A stretch of 64,000 nucleotides of DNA from Neobacillus sp. FSL H8-0543 (lineage in GTDB: Bacteria > Bacillota > Bacilli > Bacillales > Cytobacillaceae), in NCBI RefSeq assembly GCF_038592905.1, contig NZ_CP151943.1, forward strand, positions 5,220,501-5,284,500. The letters are read 5' to 3'. Positions 36,179 to 45,739 of this stretch are shown one piece after another. The position numbers and the translations under genes were made by a program. How positions within the stretch are numbered: position 1 is the stretch's first letter; every line of letters starts with the position of its first letter. Under the pieces are notes generated by a model. It saw only the letters and a program-made list of their open reading frames with translations, was not told where the DNA came from and made no database searches.

Positions 36179-37897
36179 ATGACCAAAAATAATTTAATGA
36201 TGATAAAAGTTATTGGAATAACAAAAAGCTTTAATTTAAGAAAAGTACTAGATAATATCCAATTTGAAATTAAAAATGGAGAAAGGATTGGTCTTGTCGG
36301 TTATAATGGCACAGGCAAAACAACCTTAGCCAATATCCTTGCAGGCAAACTGATGCCTGATTCTGGAAACATTGAAAAACCAAAGGATTTGAAAATAGGC
36401 TATCTTACACAATCCATAGATTACACGGTAAGTAATTTTCAAGAAACTTTTACTAGTAATGAAAACAGTGAAATATTCCATCATGCAAGTGAGTTAGGAT
36501 TAAATAAGACCTATAGTTGGGAGGAGAAACGGATTGAACATTTGAGCGGAGGAGAAAAGCTAAAACTAGCTCTATCAATGGTATGGGCGACAAATCCTGG
36601 GTTCCTAATCCTGGATGAACCGACAAATCACCTAGACTTTTACGGGATCGATTGGCTGATTACAGAATTAGAAAAATTTCAAGGCCCTGTTTTAATAATT
36701 TCTCATGATCGTCGTTTCTTGGATAAGACGGTCAATCGGGTATTTGAGATAGAAAATGCTAAGATCAATTTATACAATGGGAATTATAGTGACTATCAAA
36801 AGGAAAAACAGCTGCGTGTGCAAACTCAGCTTCACCACTATACGGTACAGCAGCGTCAGATAGAAACGATTGAAATGCAAATGGAGCAATTAACGTCCTG
36901 GTCTGAAAAGGCTCACCGAAGTTCAACGAAGCAAGAGAGAGATCATGGTCCTAAAGAATACCATCGGGCAAAGGCTAAAAAACGAGACCAGCAGGTGAAA
37001 TCAAAAATGAAACGCCTGCAAAACGAGTTGGAGAGAAATAAGATTGAAAAACCGAAAGAAGAAGCAAAAGTTCAGTTTCAATTCGATAGTCAAGGAAAAA
37101 GAGGTAAACGGATAATTGAGGCTAAAAACCTTTCAAAATGCTTCTATGAAAGAACGCTTTTTCACAACTCCCACTTTTACATTAATCACGGGGAGCGAAT
37201 GGGCTTGCTTGGCGAAAACGGCTGTGGCAAAACGACTCTAATTAAGATGATTCTGGGCGAAAAGTCTGTTTCAAGTGGAGAGCTGTGGAAGAGTGATTCC
37301 TTAAGGATCGCCTACCTAAGTCAGGATGTCGCGGATTTACCTGCTGAAAAAAATGCACTCGAAGCATTAGGGTTTACAGATAGAGAAAAAATTCTCCAGG
37401 CACGAACACTATTTGCTAATTTAGGATTAAAGGAACCACTGATTACAAAGCCGATTGCGACACTAAGTCTAGGTGAACGAACTAGAGTAAAACTCGTCGA
37501 TATTTTAATGAAAGAATACGATGTTCTTATCCTGGATGAACCGACAAATCACCTTGATTTACCAAGCAGGGAACAACTAGAAAAAACGCTGAACGAGTTC
37601 TCTGGAACGATTATAACTGTCTCACATGATTTTTACTTTCTAAATAAACTTTGTGAGCAGTTACTCATTTTTGAAAATCAGCAAATAAAGCGTGTAGAAA
37701 TGAAGCCTGAGGAGTATTTTGAAAGAAAAACTAATCCACAGCAGGCTAATGATGATAAAGAAAGTTTGATGGTTATTGAAAATAGAATAGCAAATATTCT
37801 TGGAGAATTATCGTTAATAGATCAAAAACACCCTAAATATAATCAGCTAGATCTTGAGTTTAAGGAGTTATTGGCTGAAAAAAGAAAATACAACTGA
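36179..37897 (+). CDS. VmlR-like ABC-F ribosome protection protein
   Basis: A 572-residue ABC-F ATPase with two nucleotide-binding domains. First: GYNGTGKTT, HLSGGEKLKLAL, LDEPTNHLDF. Second: GENGCGKTT, TLSLGERTRVKL, LDEPTNHLDLPSREQLE. The linker (about residues 220-330) contains TSWSEKAHRSSTKQE and KEYHRAKAKKRDQQ, close to B. subtilis VmlR, and a C-terminal extension is present. Such proteins enter the E site of drug-blocked ribosomes and release pleuromutilins, lincosamides or streptogramins A; the drug range here is unknown. The start at 36179 is supported by GAAGGGGA; a longer frame runs through the attenuator. Expression is probably drug-induced by attenuation. Confidence 0.9.
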   Translation: MTKNNLMMIKVIGITKSFNLRKVLDNIQFEIKNGERIGLVGYNGTGKTTLANILAGKLMPDSGNIEKPKDLKIGYLTQSIDYTVSNFQETFTSNENSEIFHHASELGLNKTYSWEEKRIEHLSGGEKLKLALSMVWATNPGFLILDEPTNHLDFYGIDWLITELEKFQGPVLIISHDRRFLDKTVNRVFEIENAKINLYNGNYSDYQKEKQLRVQTQLHHYTVQQRQIETIEMQMEQLTSWSEKAHRSSTKQERDHGPKEYHRAKAKKRDQQVKSKMKRLQNELERNKIEKPKEEAKVQFQFDSQGKRGKRIIEAKNLSKCFYERTLFHNSHFYINHGERMGLLGENGCGKTTLIKMILGEKSVSSGELWKSDSLRIAYLSQDVADLPAEKNALEALGFTDREKILQARTLFANLGLKEPLITKPIATLSLGERTRVKLVDILMKEYDVLILDEPTNHLDLPSREQLEKTLNEFSGTIITVSHDFYFLNKLCEQLLIFENQQIKRVEMKPEEYFERKTNPQQANDDKESLMVIENRIANILGELSLIDQKHPKYNQLDLEFKELLAEKRKYN

Positions 37898-37931
37898 TAC
37901 AACAAGGAGAACATATAGTTGCTCCTCATTT

Positions 37932-37962
37932 TAGCTCCTTCTGAAGGGGCTATTATTATTCT
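37932..37962 (+). terminator. Terminator after the ABC-F gene
   Basis: TAGCTCCTT pairs with AAGGGGCTA (one G-T pair), followed by TTATTATT. Confidence 0.65.
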
Positions 37963-38122
37963 ATCAACGAAACGAATTAATAAGCAACTTATGCACTGAC
38001 CGAACAAAACGGAAATGTATTGCATAAACCATTAATATTGTTAAAATAACAATGGTAGAAGGTTTATTAAAATGAAATGCTTCCTTTGAAGCTTATACAT
38101 ACAGAAGAGGAGATGTTCATTC

Positions 38123-39169
38123 GTGTCAGAGTCATTATTGCAATCTGTTTATTTTGAAAATGGAGTATTAAAAATACTCGATCAAACAAAAATACCAACA
38201 ATTACAGAATTTCTTGATATAACTAAAATAGAAGATGCCTGGGATGCTATCAAGCAATTGAAGGTACGCGGTGCACCTGCAATTGGCATCGCTGCTGCTT
38301 ATGGTTTACTGCTTGGGATAAAGACTGCACCTGAAACCTCATTTGAAGAATTCTACTCAGCATTTAAAGCCCATTCTGATTATTTAGCCACTTCACGACC
38401 TACTGCAGTTAATTTATTTTGGGCACTAAAAAGAATGAATGACCGTGTACTAAAAGATAAGAATTTACCTGTTTCAAAAATTAAAGAAGCTTTAATAGAG
38501 GAAGCTCACTTGATCCGAACCGAAGATGAGGAAGTATGCCGAACAATCGGAGAACATGCCTTAACACTGCTAAGTGATGGAATGGGTATCCTTACACACT
38601 GTAATGCAGGTGGAATTGCAACGGCAAGGTATGGTACAGCACTTGCACCGCTGTATTTAGCGAAAGAAAAGGGTTGGGACATTAAAGTGTTTGCCGACGA
38701 AACTCGACCGCTTCTGCAGGGTGCTCGATTAACGGCTTGGGAATTAATGCAAGCTGGAATTGATGTCACGCTAATCACGGACAGTATGGCAGCAATGGTC
38801 ATGCAAAAAGGCAAGGTACAAGCCGTAATCGTCGGCTGTGACCGTGTTGCTGCTAACGGGGATGTAGCGAATAAAATTGGTACGTATGGTGTAGCATTAT
38901 TAGCTAAAGCTCATAACATCCCATTTTATGTTGCAGCGCCAATGTCAACGATTGATTTGGAAACAAAGACTGGGGCAGATATCCCTATTGAAGAAAGAGA
39001 TGCGACAGAAATTACTGAAGGCTTTGGAAAAAGAACGGCACCAGAAGGAGTAAAAGTCTTTAATCCCGCATTTGATGTAACACCACATCATCTGGTTACT
39101 GCGATTATTACAGAAAAGGGCATCCTAACAAATAACTTTCAAGAGGAGCTTCCAAAACTTTTTATATGA
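38123..39169 (+). CDS. mtnA: Methylthioribose-1-phosphate isomerase or 5-deoxyribose-1-phosphate isomerase
   Basis: A 348-residue sugar-phosphate isomerase related to eIF2B. Cys160 (THCNAGGIA) and Asp240 ([10 protein letters not shown]) correspond to the catalytic pair of B. subtilis MtnA, and KVRGAPAIG binds the phosphate. MtnA converts methylthioribose-1-phosphate to the ribulose form in methionine salvage. The rest of that pathway (mtnK, W, X, B, D) is absent here; instead a class II aldolase follows at 24 nt. In Bacillus thuringiensis such a pair (drdI-drdA) disposes of 5-deoxyribose, so that role is a good alternative. GTG start with AGAGGAGATG upstream. No S-box riboswitch is seen. Confidence 0.88.
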   Translation: MSESLLQSVYFENGVLKILDQTKIPTITEFLDITKIEDAWDAIKQLKVRGAPAIGIAAAYGLLLGIKTAPETSFEEFYSAFKAHSDYLATSRPTAVNLFWALKRMNDRVLKDKNLPVSKIKEALIEEAHLIRTEDEEVCRTIGEHALTLLSDGMGILTHCNAGGIATARYGTALAPLYLAKEKGWDIKVFADETRPLLQGARLTAWELMQAGIDVTLITDSMAAMVMQKGKVQAVIVGCDRVAANGDVANKIGTYGVALLAKAHNIPFYVAAPMSTIDLETKTGADIPIEERDATEITEGFGKRTAPEGVKVFNPAFDVTPHHLVTAIITEKGILTNNFQEELPKLFI

Positions 39170-39193
39170 TATAGAAGCGAAAGCAGGGTAGCT

Positions 39194-39976
39194 ATGATTA
39201 TCGAGATAAAATATAAAAAACAAATCTGTGAAATTGGCAAGAGAGTATATGAAAAAGGATTCGTTGCCGCCAATGATGGTAATATTTCGGTTCGTATCGA
39301 TGAAAACGAATTTCTTATCACGCCTACAGGTGTCAGCAAAGGCTCTATGACCACAGATATGATTATTAAGGTGGATGGCGATGGCAATGTACTGGAGGGG
39401 GAATATAAGCCTACCTCCGAAATGAAAATGCATCTCCTGGTCTACAAGGAACGTCCGGATATACATGCAATTGTCCATGTTCATCCGCCATATGCTACCG
39501 CCTTTGCGATTGCAGGAATCCCTTTGGATCAAGCAATCATGCCAGAATCCGTTGTTTATTTAGGTACGATACCAGTGGCGGATTATGGGACGCCATCGAC
39601 AGAAGAAGTACCTAATGCTGTGAAAAAGCATGTCCATAACCATCAAGGTGTATTGCTGGAAAATCACGGAGCATTAACTTGGGGCAAGGATATAGACCAT
39701 GCTTATTATTTGATGGAATCCTTAGAGTTTAATGCTAAGATAAATTTTTTAGCCAAACAACTGAACGGTGATCGGGAGTTATCTAAACAGAATGTGGCTA
39801 GGCTGTTAGAATTGAAGAAGAAGATGGAGATCATGGGCGAGTCACCTTTGGGTGTAGATGTACCCGATGGAACACATGCTATGAAAAGAGAAATGGCCAC
39901 ATCACTATCTGAAAAAGATATTGACACCATTGTTGAGCGAGTGACGAAAAGTATTTTAGATGCTTTTAATAGTTAA
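39194..39976 (+). CDS. Class II aldolase (FucA/DrdA-like)
   Basis: A 260-residue zinc aldolase of the class II aldolase/adducin family. NDGNISVR, the phosphate site TGVSKGSM, the catalytic Glu in PTSEMKMH, HVHPPYATAF (two zinc His near residues 95 and 97) and LLENHGALTWG (third zinc His) are all present. The last 40 residues are an extension. Such enzymes cleave fuculose-1-phosphate, or 5-deoxyribulose-1-phosphate and methylthioribulose-1-phosphate, to DHAP and an aldehyde. Its coupling to an MtnA-like isomerase points to the latter (the DHAP shunt). AGGGTAGCT precedes the ATG. The matching kinase is not in the window. Confidence 0.88.
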   Translation: MIIEIKYKKQICEIGKRVYEKGFVAANDGNISVRIDENEFLITPTGVSKGSMTTDMIIKVDGDGNVLEGEYKPTSEMKMHLLVYKERPDIHAIVHVHPPYATAFAIAGIPLDQAIMPESVVYLGTIPVADYGTPSTEEVPNAVKKHVHNHQGVLLENHGALTWGKDIDHAYYLMESLEFNAKINFLAKQLNGDRELSKQNVARLLELKKKMEIMGESPLGVDVPDGTHAMKREMATSLSEKDIDTIVERVTKSILDAFNS

Positions 39977-40100
39977 TTTGGCATGATTCTATTCGTGTGT
40001 TCTTCATTTTGTCACATATTTGGCATAGACAAATTTTATTTCAACTTACTTTATAGTGTAAAATCGATGTAGCACATATTGTTGAAGGGGGTTTAAGGGC

Positions 40101-40637
40101 ATGGTAAAAAAAATGATTGCAGCAGTCGTATTAATAACCCTACTTGCGGTTGCAATTGTTCAGGCAGTTGATAAGAAGGCAGAGCCCGAGAACGTTAACG
40201 TTAGTCAAGAAACTGCGAATATGGGTTTAAGAACTGGTGCCAAAGCACCTGATTTTGAACTTAAAACTTTAACAGGTGAAACGGTGAAGCTATCTGAATT
40301 AAAAGGGAAAAAGGTAATGTTAAACTTCTGGGCAACCTGGTGCCCGCCTTGTAAAGCAGAAATGCCTGCTATGGAGAAATTCCATAAAGAGGTGGGAGAA
40401 GATATCGTTATTTTGGCTATAAACATTGATCCACATCTAGATGTTAAAGCGTTTATTGATGAAAATGACATCACTTTTTCCATTCCTTTAGATGAAGACG
40501 ATAAAGTAAACGAAGTCTACCAAATAATATCAATTCCAACGACTTACTTCATAGATACAAAAGGAAACATTGGTAACAAATATATCGGAGCAATGAATTA
40601 TGAAACGATGAAGCAATATACAAATGAATTGGAGTAA
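40101..40637 (+). CDS. yneN: Membrane-anchored thiol-disulfide oxidoreductase (ResA/TlpA-like)
   Basis: A 178-residue thioredoxin-fold protein with an N-terminal membrane anchor (residues 5-22) and the domain outside. The redox motif is WCPPC (Cys near residues 81 and 84) in NFWATWCPPCKAEMP, and the cis-Pro is in SIPTTYFID. It resembles ResA, StoA and YneN, which reduce or shape disulfides in apocytochromes or spore proteins. The yneN assignment rests on its place between citB and sspN. GAAGGGGG precedes the ATG. Confidence 0.85.
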   Translation: MVKKMIAAVVLITLLAVAIVQAVDKKAEPENVNVSQETANMGLRTGAKAPDFELKTLTGETVKLSELKGKKVMLNFWATWCPPCKAEMPAMEKFHKEVGEDIVILAINIDPHLDVKAFIDENDITFSIPLDEDDKVNEVYQIISIPTTYFIDTKGNIGNKYIGAMNYETMKQYTNELE

Positions 40638-40640
40638 GAG

Positions 40641-40672
40641 AAAAGACATTGGTTTTTAAGCCAATGTCTTTT
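40641..40672 (+). terminator. Rho-independent terminator
   Basis: AAAAGACATTGG is the exact reverse complement of CCAATGTCTTTT; the loop is TTTTTAAG. Confidence 0.93.
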
Positions 40673-40784
40673 CAATTGGAATAATTAAAAATTTGATTTT
40701 CGATAATTTTCAAAAAGTTGTAATAATTGCAACCGTTTTCGGACATAATACCTGTTAAGATAGTAAATAAGGAAGGTGATAATA

Positions 40785-40916
40785 ATGAGAAAACCTAGAA
40801 AACGTTCCTTTGCAGAGCTTGTTTCTGAAAATAAAAGTCAACTTTTGAAAGATAGTGCTGCAATGGAAAAAATTGAGATACGCTTAGAAGAAAAGCGACT
40901 TGGTAAAGCCGAGTAG
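40785..40916 (+). CDS. FbpB-like small basic protein
   Basis: A 43-residue basic protein. KRSFAELVSENKSQLLKDS and MEKIEIRLEEKR resemble the Fur-regulated basic protein B family, which in B. subtilis helps the small RNA FsrA spare iron. AAGGAAGGTGAT precedes the ATG. A possible but poor Fur box (GATAATTTTCA) is near 40700. The location next to spore genes is also common for these small genes. Confidence in the family is moderate. Confidence 0.65.
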   Translation: MRKPRKRSFAELVSENKSQLLKDSAAMEKIEIRLEEKRLGKAE

Positions 40917-40982
40917 TTCACATAGATTTCCAATCATGTTCTCTCCTATTATGGACAAAATGTTATAGAGGAGGGATTAAAC

Positions 40983-41126
40983 ATGGGCAATCCAAAAAAA
41001 CACAGTCAAGCATTCAGACCGAGCCATATCGGAACTCAGCCACACAGTAGTGGCGGTAACAAAGGGAAACAAATGCAGGATACATCTGGTAAGCATGCAC
41101 AAGTAATGCAAACAAAAGGCGAATGA
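40983..41126 (+). CDS. sspN: Small acid-soluble spore protein N
   Basis: A 47-residue protein with [19 protein letters not shown] at the start and MQDTSGKH and VMQTKGE at the end, matching B. subtilis SspN. GAGGAGGG precedes the ATG by about 7 nt. In B. subtilis sspN and tlp are a SigG operon; here a terminator stands between them, so tlp may be read partly from its own promoter. Confidence 0.92.
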   Translation: MGNPKKHSQAFRPSHIGTQPHSSGGNKGKQMQDTSGKHAQVMQTKGE

Positions 41127-41138
41127 TATTGAAATGGC

Positions 41139-41176
41139 AAAGACTCGTTTAGCACAAAAGCTAGCGGGTCTTTTTT
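41139..41176 (+). terminator. Rho-independent terminator
   Basis: AAAGACTCG pairs with CGGGTCTTT, with an inner AGC/GCT stem, then TTTTT. Confidence 0.85.
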
Positions 41177-41303
41177 GTTAAGAAATTGAACAACTTTTTC
41201 TCTGGACAAGGCGCTTTTAGCTTTTTTATTTTTTCCTGTGATAATTTTCTTCCAAAGTTACAAACTATATCTGTACCAGAACGACTATTAGGAGGAAAAG
41301 CAA

Positions 41304-41528
41304 ATGACTTATAACAACAAGCCAAAACCAGATGATCGCAGTGATAATGTAGAAAAACTCCAATCGATGATTCACGATACTATCGAAAACATTGAAGCGG
41401 CTGAGGATTCACTTCAATTTACCGATAGTGCAACACAGCGTGAACAGATTGAAGCGAAAAATGAAAGACGTCGTGAAAGTATTGAAAATTTCCGCTCAGA
41501 AATTAAGGATGAAAACTCACAGAAGTAA
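41304..41528 (+). CDS. tlp: Small acid-soluble spore protein Tlp
   Basis: A 74-residue acidic and hydrophilic protein. KPDDRSDNVEKLQSMIHDT and TIENIEAAEDSLQF match the Tlp (thioredoxin-like protein) family of minor SASPs; despite the name there is no CxxC. AGGAGGAAAAGC precedes the ATG. The context (sspN before, yneP and yneQ after) supports the call. Confidence 0.92.
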   Translation: MTYNNKPKPDDRSDNVEKLQSMIHDTIENIEAAEDSLQFTDSATQREQIEAKNERRRESIENFRSEIKDENSQK

Positions 41529-41560
41529 CAAGAAGACCAATAGTTTTTCATACACCATAT

Positions 41561-41595
41561 GACCTGTCAGTAAAAAGCTGACAGGTTCTTTTTTA
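41561..41595 (+). terminator. Rho-independent terminator
   Basis: GACCTGTCAG pairs with CTGACAGGTTC, followed by TTTTTT. Confidence 0.92.
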
Positions 41596-41673
41596 TTAAG
41601 TCTCTCCCATTTAGTGTGCACGATCATGTTGTGGTAAGATTAAAGGGAAATTTTAAGATAAAGAAGTGATAAT

Positions 41674-44004
41674 GTGATACAACGGAATAATCAGCCTATA
41701 AACTCTATCGAAAAAATAGAACAATGGGAAGAAGAGCTGAGTGAATATGGGTTTATTAAGAATGAAAACCTATTACTTAAGGCGATCAGCCACGAATCAA
41801 ACCCTGAAAATTTATCAAGATTGTTAACGGTGGCAGCACTTTCGCGACTGGAGCGAAATAAACAGGATTCATTAGCAATTGCTTGGCTGGAGAAGGCATT
41901 GGACATATATCCAAACAATAATAAAGCGAAGGCCTACTTCGTTGAATTTGACTGGAAAAAGAAAAAAGACATATTTGATATCCTCACATTCCCAGCAATA
42001 AGGGAAACGGATAATCGAACAGCTAAGAAAAAGGTTGCCGAACAATACATAAGTATTTGCCGAGGCTTTTTGTCGGACGCAGATGAACATATAGAGGATT
42101 TACAAGAGATGTTTGACCTGGCTGCCACTTTAAATAATCGTTCGCTAATTAATCGTTACAAAAAACTCATCGATCATCTTTCTGCAGCAGTCGATGTTAC
42201 AGTCAACTTATTAAAGTCGACAGAAGAGTATCAAGAATCCATAGTAGGTGTTTTTCATACAGCTACCTTTTATGATGAGTTAAAAATTCAATTATCGAAA
42301 CTCGAAGAAATGAAACAGCAATGGTATTTACAATTTATCGAAGAAGCAGCGGAAAAGAATGAACATACTTCAGAAAAGGCACTAGACCAATTAAATGAAA
42401 TGATTGGAATGGATGTTGTTAAAAAGCGAGTAAATGATTATTATCGATTTTTAAAATATCAAAAGCATCGCAAACAACTGGGATTACAAATAAAGGACTC
42501 CCTTAGCCTAAATATGGTGCTGACAGGAAATCCAGGTACGGGTAAAACAACGATTGCCCGCTTACTAGCTAAAATCTATCATGAGCTTGAAGTCCTGCCG
42601 CGTGCTGAAGTTATTGAGACAGACCGCTCCCAGCTTGTCGGTGCCTATGTAGGTCAAACAGAGGAGAATGTCCGTCAGATAGTCGAGCGTGCTATTGGTG
42701 GGGTGTTATTTATCGATGAGGCCTACAGTTTAAAGCGTGAAGGACAAACAGGGAATGATTATGGACAAACGGCCATTGACACACTAGTTTCGCTTATGAC
42801 GGGAAGTGAATACGGCGGTAAATTTGCGGTTATTCTGGCTGGGTATCCTGAAGAAATGCGGACATTTTTAGATGCAAATCCAGGCTTACGGAGTCGTTTC
42901 CCACAATCAAATCTCATCCATTTACCGAATTATACAAACAAAGAATTAATTTTAATTACTGAAAAAATCGCTGCCGAAAATGATTACCTCCTTACAGAAG
43001 ATGCAAAACAGGAAGTGGATTATCGAATTGATATGGAGCGCGTGGATGACACGTTTGGAAATGCTAGAACCGTTCGGAACATTGTTTTAGAAGCAATTTT
43101 TAAAAAAGGATCGGAAAAGGCCGGCCAAAATAAGCATATTCTTGATTATACGATATTAGATAAGGAAGACTTTGGTGTTGAGAAAACGGCAAGCTTTGAA
43201 ACTCCATATGAGCATTTAGAGCGATTAATTGGTTTAAGTGCGTTAAAAGACGAGTTGCGAACACTTGTTTCATTCGTGAAAATGCAGCAATTTAGAAGGA
43301 AAAAGGGTTTGCCAACCGTTCCAATTCAACTACATTCGGTATTTACAGGGAACCCTGGTACCGGAAAAACCACGGTTGCTAAAATCTACGCGGAACTATT
43401 AAAGGAATGTGGCATCTTAAAACGCGGTCATCTCATCATTGCAAGCAGGGCTGACTTTGTAGCAGGCTATGTTGGACAAACCGCTGGAAAAACAAAGAAA
43501 AAAATACGAGAAGCTCTTGGTGGAGTCTTGTTTATCGATGAAGCATATTCACTACTTAGCCAAACGACTGGTGACTACGGAAAAGAAGTGGTCGATACCC
43601 TAGTGGATGAAATGACGAAGCATAATGAAAACTTGGTCATCGTCCTTGCTGGCTATCCTAATGAGATGAACCAATTGCTTGAGAGTAATCCAGGACTTCG
43701 CTCAAGATTTAAGAAGTTTTTCTTGTTCCCTGATTATTCTGCAGAAGAGTTAGTAGCTATTATTGAAACATATGCGGAGCGTTTTCAATACAAACTGACG
43801 GAAGAGGCAAGAAGTTTTGTTAGTGAGAACATCGAGATAGAAGATTTTAAAGGAAATGGGCGATTTGCTACTAATTTAGTGGATGAAATGATCCAGGCTC
43901 AGGCGATGAGATTAATTGGTGTGGAGCTTGAAGAAGTATTACTTGAAAAAGCAACCTCCCTTGAAGTGGAAGATGCAGAGATAGCACTTAATAAAATGAG
44001 ATAG
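41674..44004 (+). CDS. Double AAA+ ATPase of the CbxX/SpoVK family
   Basis: A 776-residue protein. The first 230 residues are helical and may be a repeat scaffold. Two CbxX/CfqX-type AAA domains follow, at about 245-480 and 505-760. Walker A: GNPGTGKTT near 286 and again near 558. Walker B: VLFIDEAYS near 344 and near 618. Each has GYVGQT or AYVGQT pore-loop sequence and NPGLRSRF (arginine finger). SpoVK has a single such domain of about 320 residues and acts in spore maturation; this protein is a larger relative. The start is a GTG with AAGAAGTGAT upstream. It follows tlp, so a sporulation role is plausible but not shown. Confidence 0.85.
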   Translation: MIQRNNQPINSIEKIEQWEEELSEYGFIKNENLLLKAISHESNPENLSRLLTVAALSRLERNKQDSLAIAWLEKALDIYPNNNKAKAYFVEFDWKKKKDIFDILTFPAIRETDNRTAKKKVAEQYISICRGFLSDADEHIEDLQEMFDLAATLNNRSLINRYKKLIDHLSAAVDVTVNLLKSTEEYQESIVGVFHTATFYDELKIQLSKLEEMKQQWYLQFIEEAAEKNEHTSEKALDQLNEMIGMDVVKKRVNDYYRFLKYQKHRKQLGLQIKDSLSLNMVLTGNPGTGKTTIARLLAKIYHELEVLPRAEVIETDRSQLVGAYVGQTEENVRQIVERAIGGVLFIDEAYSLKREGQTGNDYGQTAIDTLVSLMTGSEYGGKFAVILAGYPEEMRTFLDANPGLRSRFPQSNLIHLPNYTNKELILITEKIAAENDYLLTEDAKQEVDYRIDMERVDDTFGNARTVRNIVLEAIFKKGSEKAGQNKHILDYTILDKEDFGVEKTASFETPYEHLERLIGLSALKDELRTLVSFVKMQQFRRKKGLPTVPIQLHSVFTGNPGTGKTTVAKIYAELLKECGILKRGHLIIASRADFVAGYVGQTAGKTKKKIREALGGVLFIDEAYSLLSQTTGDYGKEVVDTLVDEMTKHNENLVIVLAGYPNEMNQLLESNPGLRSRFKKFFLFPDYSAEELVAIIETYAERFQYKLTEEARSFVSENIEIEDFKGNGRFATNLVDEMIQAQAMRLIGVELEEVLLEKATSLEVEDAEIALNKMR

Positions 44005-44029
44005 TAGCAATAATTGGGAGTGAAAGGGA

Positions 44030-44456
44030 TGGATGATGTGGACAACGTATTTATTTCAACAAGAAATTCAGCTTTATTACAGACACCGATATGATGGGTG
44101 TCATTTACCATGCGAATTATTTAAAGTTTTTGAGCTTGGCAGAACAGGATTAATTGAAGATTTAGGCTACAGTTATCTTGAAATGGAAAACTCGGGGTAT
44201 TACGCTCCAGTATACGATATTCAAATAACCTATAAAAAACCATTGCGCTATGGTGATAAGGCGTATGTTAAAACCTGGGTGGACAAAAATGATGGGATTA
44301 AGACAATATATGGTTATTCCATTTAATGGAGAGGACGAGTATGTGCCGGGAAACTCAACACATATTATTGTCAAAAAAGATAATTTTAGACCAACATCCT
44401 TTAAGAAGACATTCCCGGAATGGTTCTTGAAGTATGAGGAAATAAAGAAAAAGTAA
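44030..44456 (+). pseudogene. yneP: YneP-like acyl-CoA thioesterase, frameshifted
   Basis: A 4-hydroxybenzoyl-CoA thioesterase (hotdog fold) family gene. Read across frames it gives TDTDMMGVIYHANYLKF (catalytic Asp), ELGRTGLIEDLGYSYLEME, YAPVYDIQITYKKPLRYGD, then THIIVKKDNF and EWFLKYEEIKKK. At least three single-base breaks separate these pieces, near 44046, 44135 (a T run one base short) and 44313. Each is one base in size. Protein sequence between breaks is well conserved, so either the gene was lost very recently or the sequence here has errors. Position matches B. subtilis yneP. Confidence 0.8.
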
Positions 44457-44478
44457 TTTAAGCTGGGAGGATGACTCG

Positions 44479-44776
44479 ATGGCATTTGGAATCAAGAGGC
44501 AAGAGTTAAAAGAATGGAAGAGAAAAATTGACAGCGGTGAAATTGCTTTCACTTACGCATTATTGGCTTGATGAGCGCTTTCCAGGCTATAAAACAGTAA
44601 CAAAGGTTGGGTGTCAGGATCTAAATTTGCTGGCTAAATGGGGAGAAAAGCATGGCTTAAAAAAGGAATGGATTCATCACCGACCTGATGGATATTCGCA
44701 TTTCGACTTAATTGGCGCCAGACAAAAGGAGATTTTACATAAAGAAGAATTATTTAATCATATATGGGTTGAATAA
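44479..44776 (+). pseudogene. yneQ: YneQ-like protein, frameshifted
   Basis: The start ATG at 44479 has GGGAGG 8 nt upstream. The first frame reads MAFGIKRQELKEWKRKIDSG and stops early at a TGA near 44569; the second reads THYWLDERFPGYKTVTKVG and HRPDGYSHFDLIGARQKE to a stop at 44776. One extra base near 44549 explains the break. The TGA is out of frame after that insertion and is not a selenocysteine codon. The function of YneQ is unknown. Confidence 0.75.
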
Positions 44777-44796
44777 AACAAAGGAGAGGTTAAATC

Positions 44797-45712
44797 GTGC
44801 TGAAAATAGGGATGATTGGTTTAGGGGATATTGCTCAAAAAGCTTATTTTACCCGTAATCGGTGCTCTAGATAAGGTTGGTACTATTTACAAGGAATCAG
44901 GACAAGCTGAATGAAATCAGCAGCAAATACCGGTTCCCACACATACATGATAGCCTTACATCTTTAATTGAAAGCGGAATTAAAGGGGCATTTGTCCATT
45001 CTGCTACTGATTCACATGAGGAAATTGTAGAGAGTTATTACTGAATAACATCCATGTTTACGTTGACAAACCGATTACCTATTATTATGAAACTGCAAAG
45101 AATCTGGTGGAGTTAGCGAAACCAGAACTTAATTCTCATGACTGGTTTTAATAGAAGATTTGCCCCTAACTATAAGTCAATGAAACAGGTTTCTGATATC
45201 AATATGGTTATTTTACAAAAAAATCGTATTTCTCTTCCGAGTGATGCCCGGACCTTTGTCTACGATGACTTTATTCATTGTTTGGATACTGTTCGGTTTC
45301 TTATCCAGGATGAGATTGAAGATATTTTGGTTGCAGGGAGAAAGAAGGATGGACTGCTCTATCATGTGACTGTTCAATTGCTTACCAAGGATTTAACTGT
45401 CATTGCAATTATGAATCGGGATAGCGGGATCGTTGAAGAACGCCTTGAGGTCATGGGACCTAAAGAAAAAGAGTAGTAACGGATTTATCTGAGATGACTA
45501 TTTATAAAGAAGGGAAAGAAACAAAGCATTCCTTTAACAACTGGGACTCGACATTATATAAGCGAGGATTTGAACATATTATCGCTGAATTTATCGAGGC
45601 GGTTCGGACAAATAAATCTCCATCCCTCACTGCAAATGATGCATTAAAAACACACGAACTTTGTGAAGAAGTAGTCAAACGTTTAGAATGTCTTAAAGAT
45701 AAACACACCTGA
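44797..45712 (+). pseudogene. Gfo/Idh/MocA-family oxidoreductase, multiply frameshifted
   Basis: AAGGAGAGG precedes a GTG at 44797. Pieces in different frames read LKIGMIGLGDIAQKAY (NAD-binding GxGxxA type), PVIGALDKV, NQDKLNEISSKYRFP, VDKPITYYYETAKNLVEL, MTGFNRRFAPNYKSMK and the C-terminal domain to 45712. The EKP-like motif is DKP. At least five single-base breaks occur near 44850, 44890, 45045, 45130 and 45475. The family oxidises sugars or inositol derivatives; substrate unknown. It is probably cotranscribed with yneQ. Confidence 0.75.
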
Positions 45713-45739
45713 AAACGATCTATTCAGGTGTGTTTTTTC
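45701..45739 (+). terminator. Rho-independent terminator
   Basis: AAACACACCTGAA is complementary to TTCAGGTGTGTTT; the left arm overlaps the stop codon of the oxidoreductase. Confidence 0.9.

Noticed and set aside
37963-38122. S-box (SAM) riboswitch before mtnA
   Set aside because: No S-box core such as the kink-turn and AGAGAGGTGGAGGGA-like start is present.
40690-40720. Fur box before the FbpB-like gene
   Set aside because: Only one half (GATAATTTTCA) resembles the consensus.
44560-44572. UGA in the yneQ fragment as a selenocysteine codon
   Set aside because: The frame changes just before it; a one-base correction gives a continuous conserved protein without any UGA.
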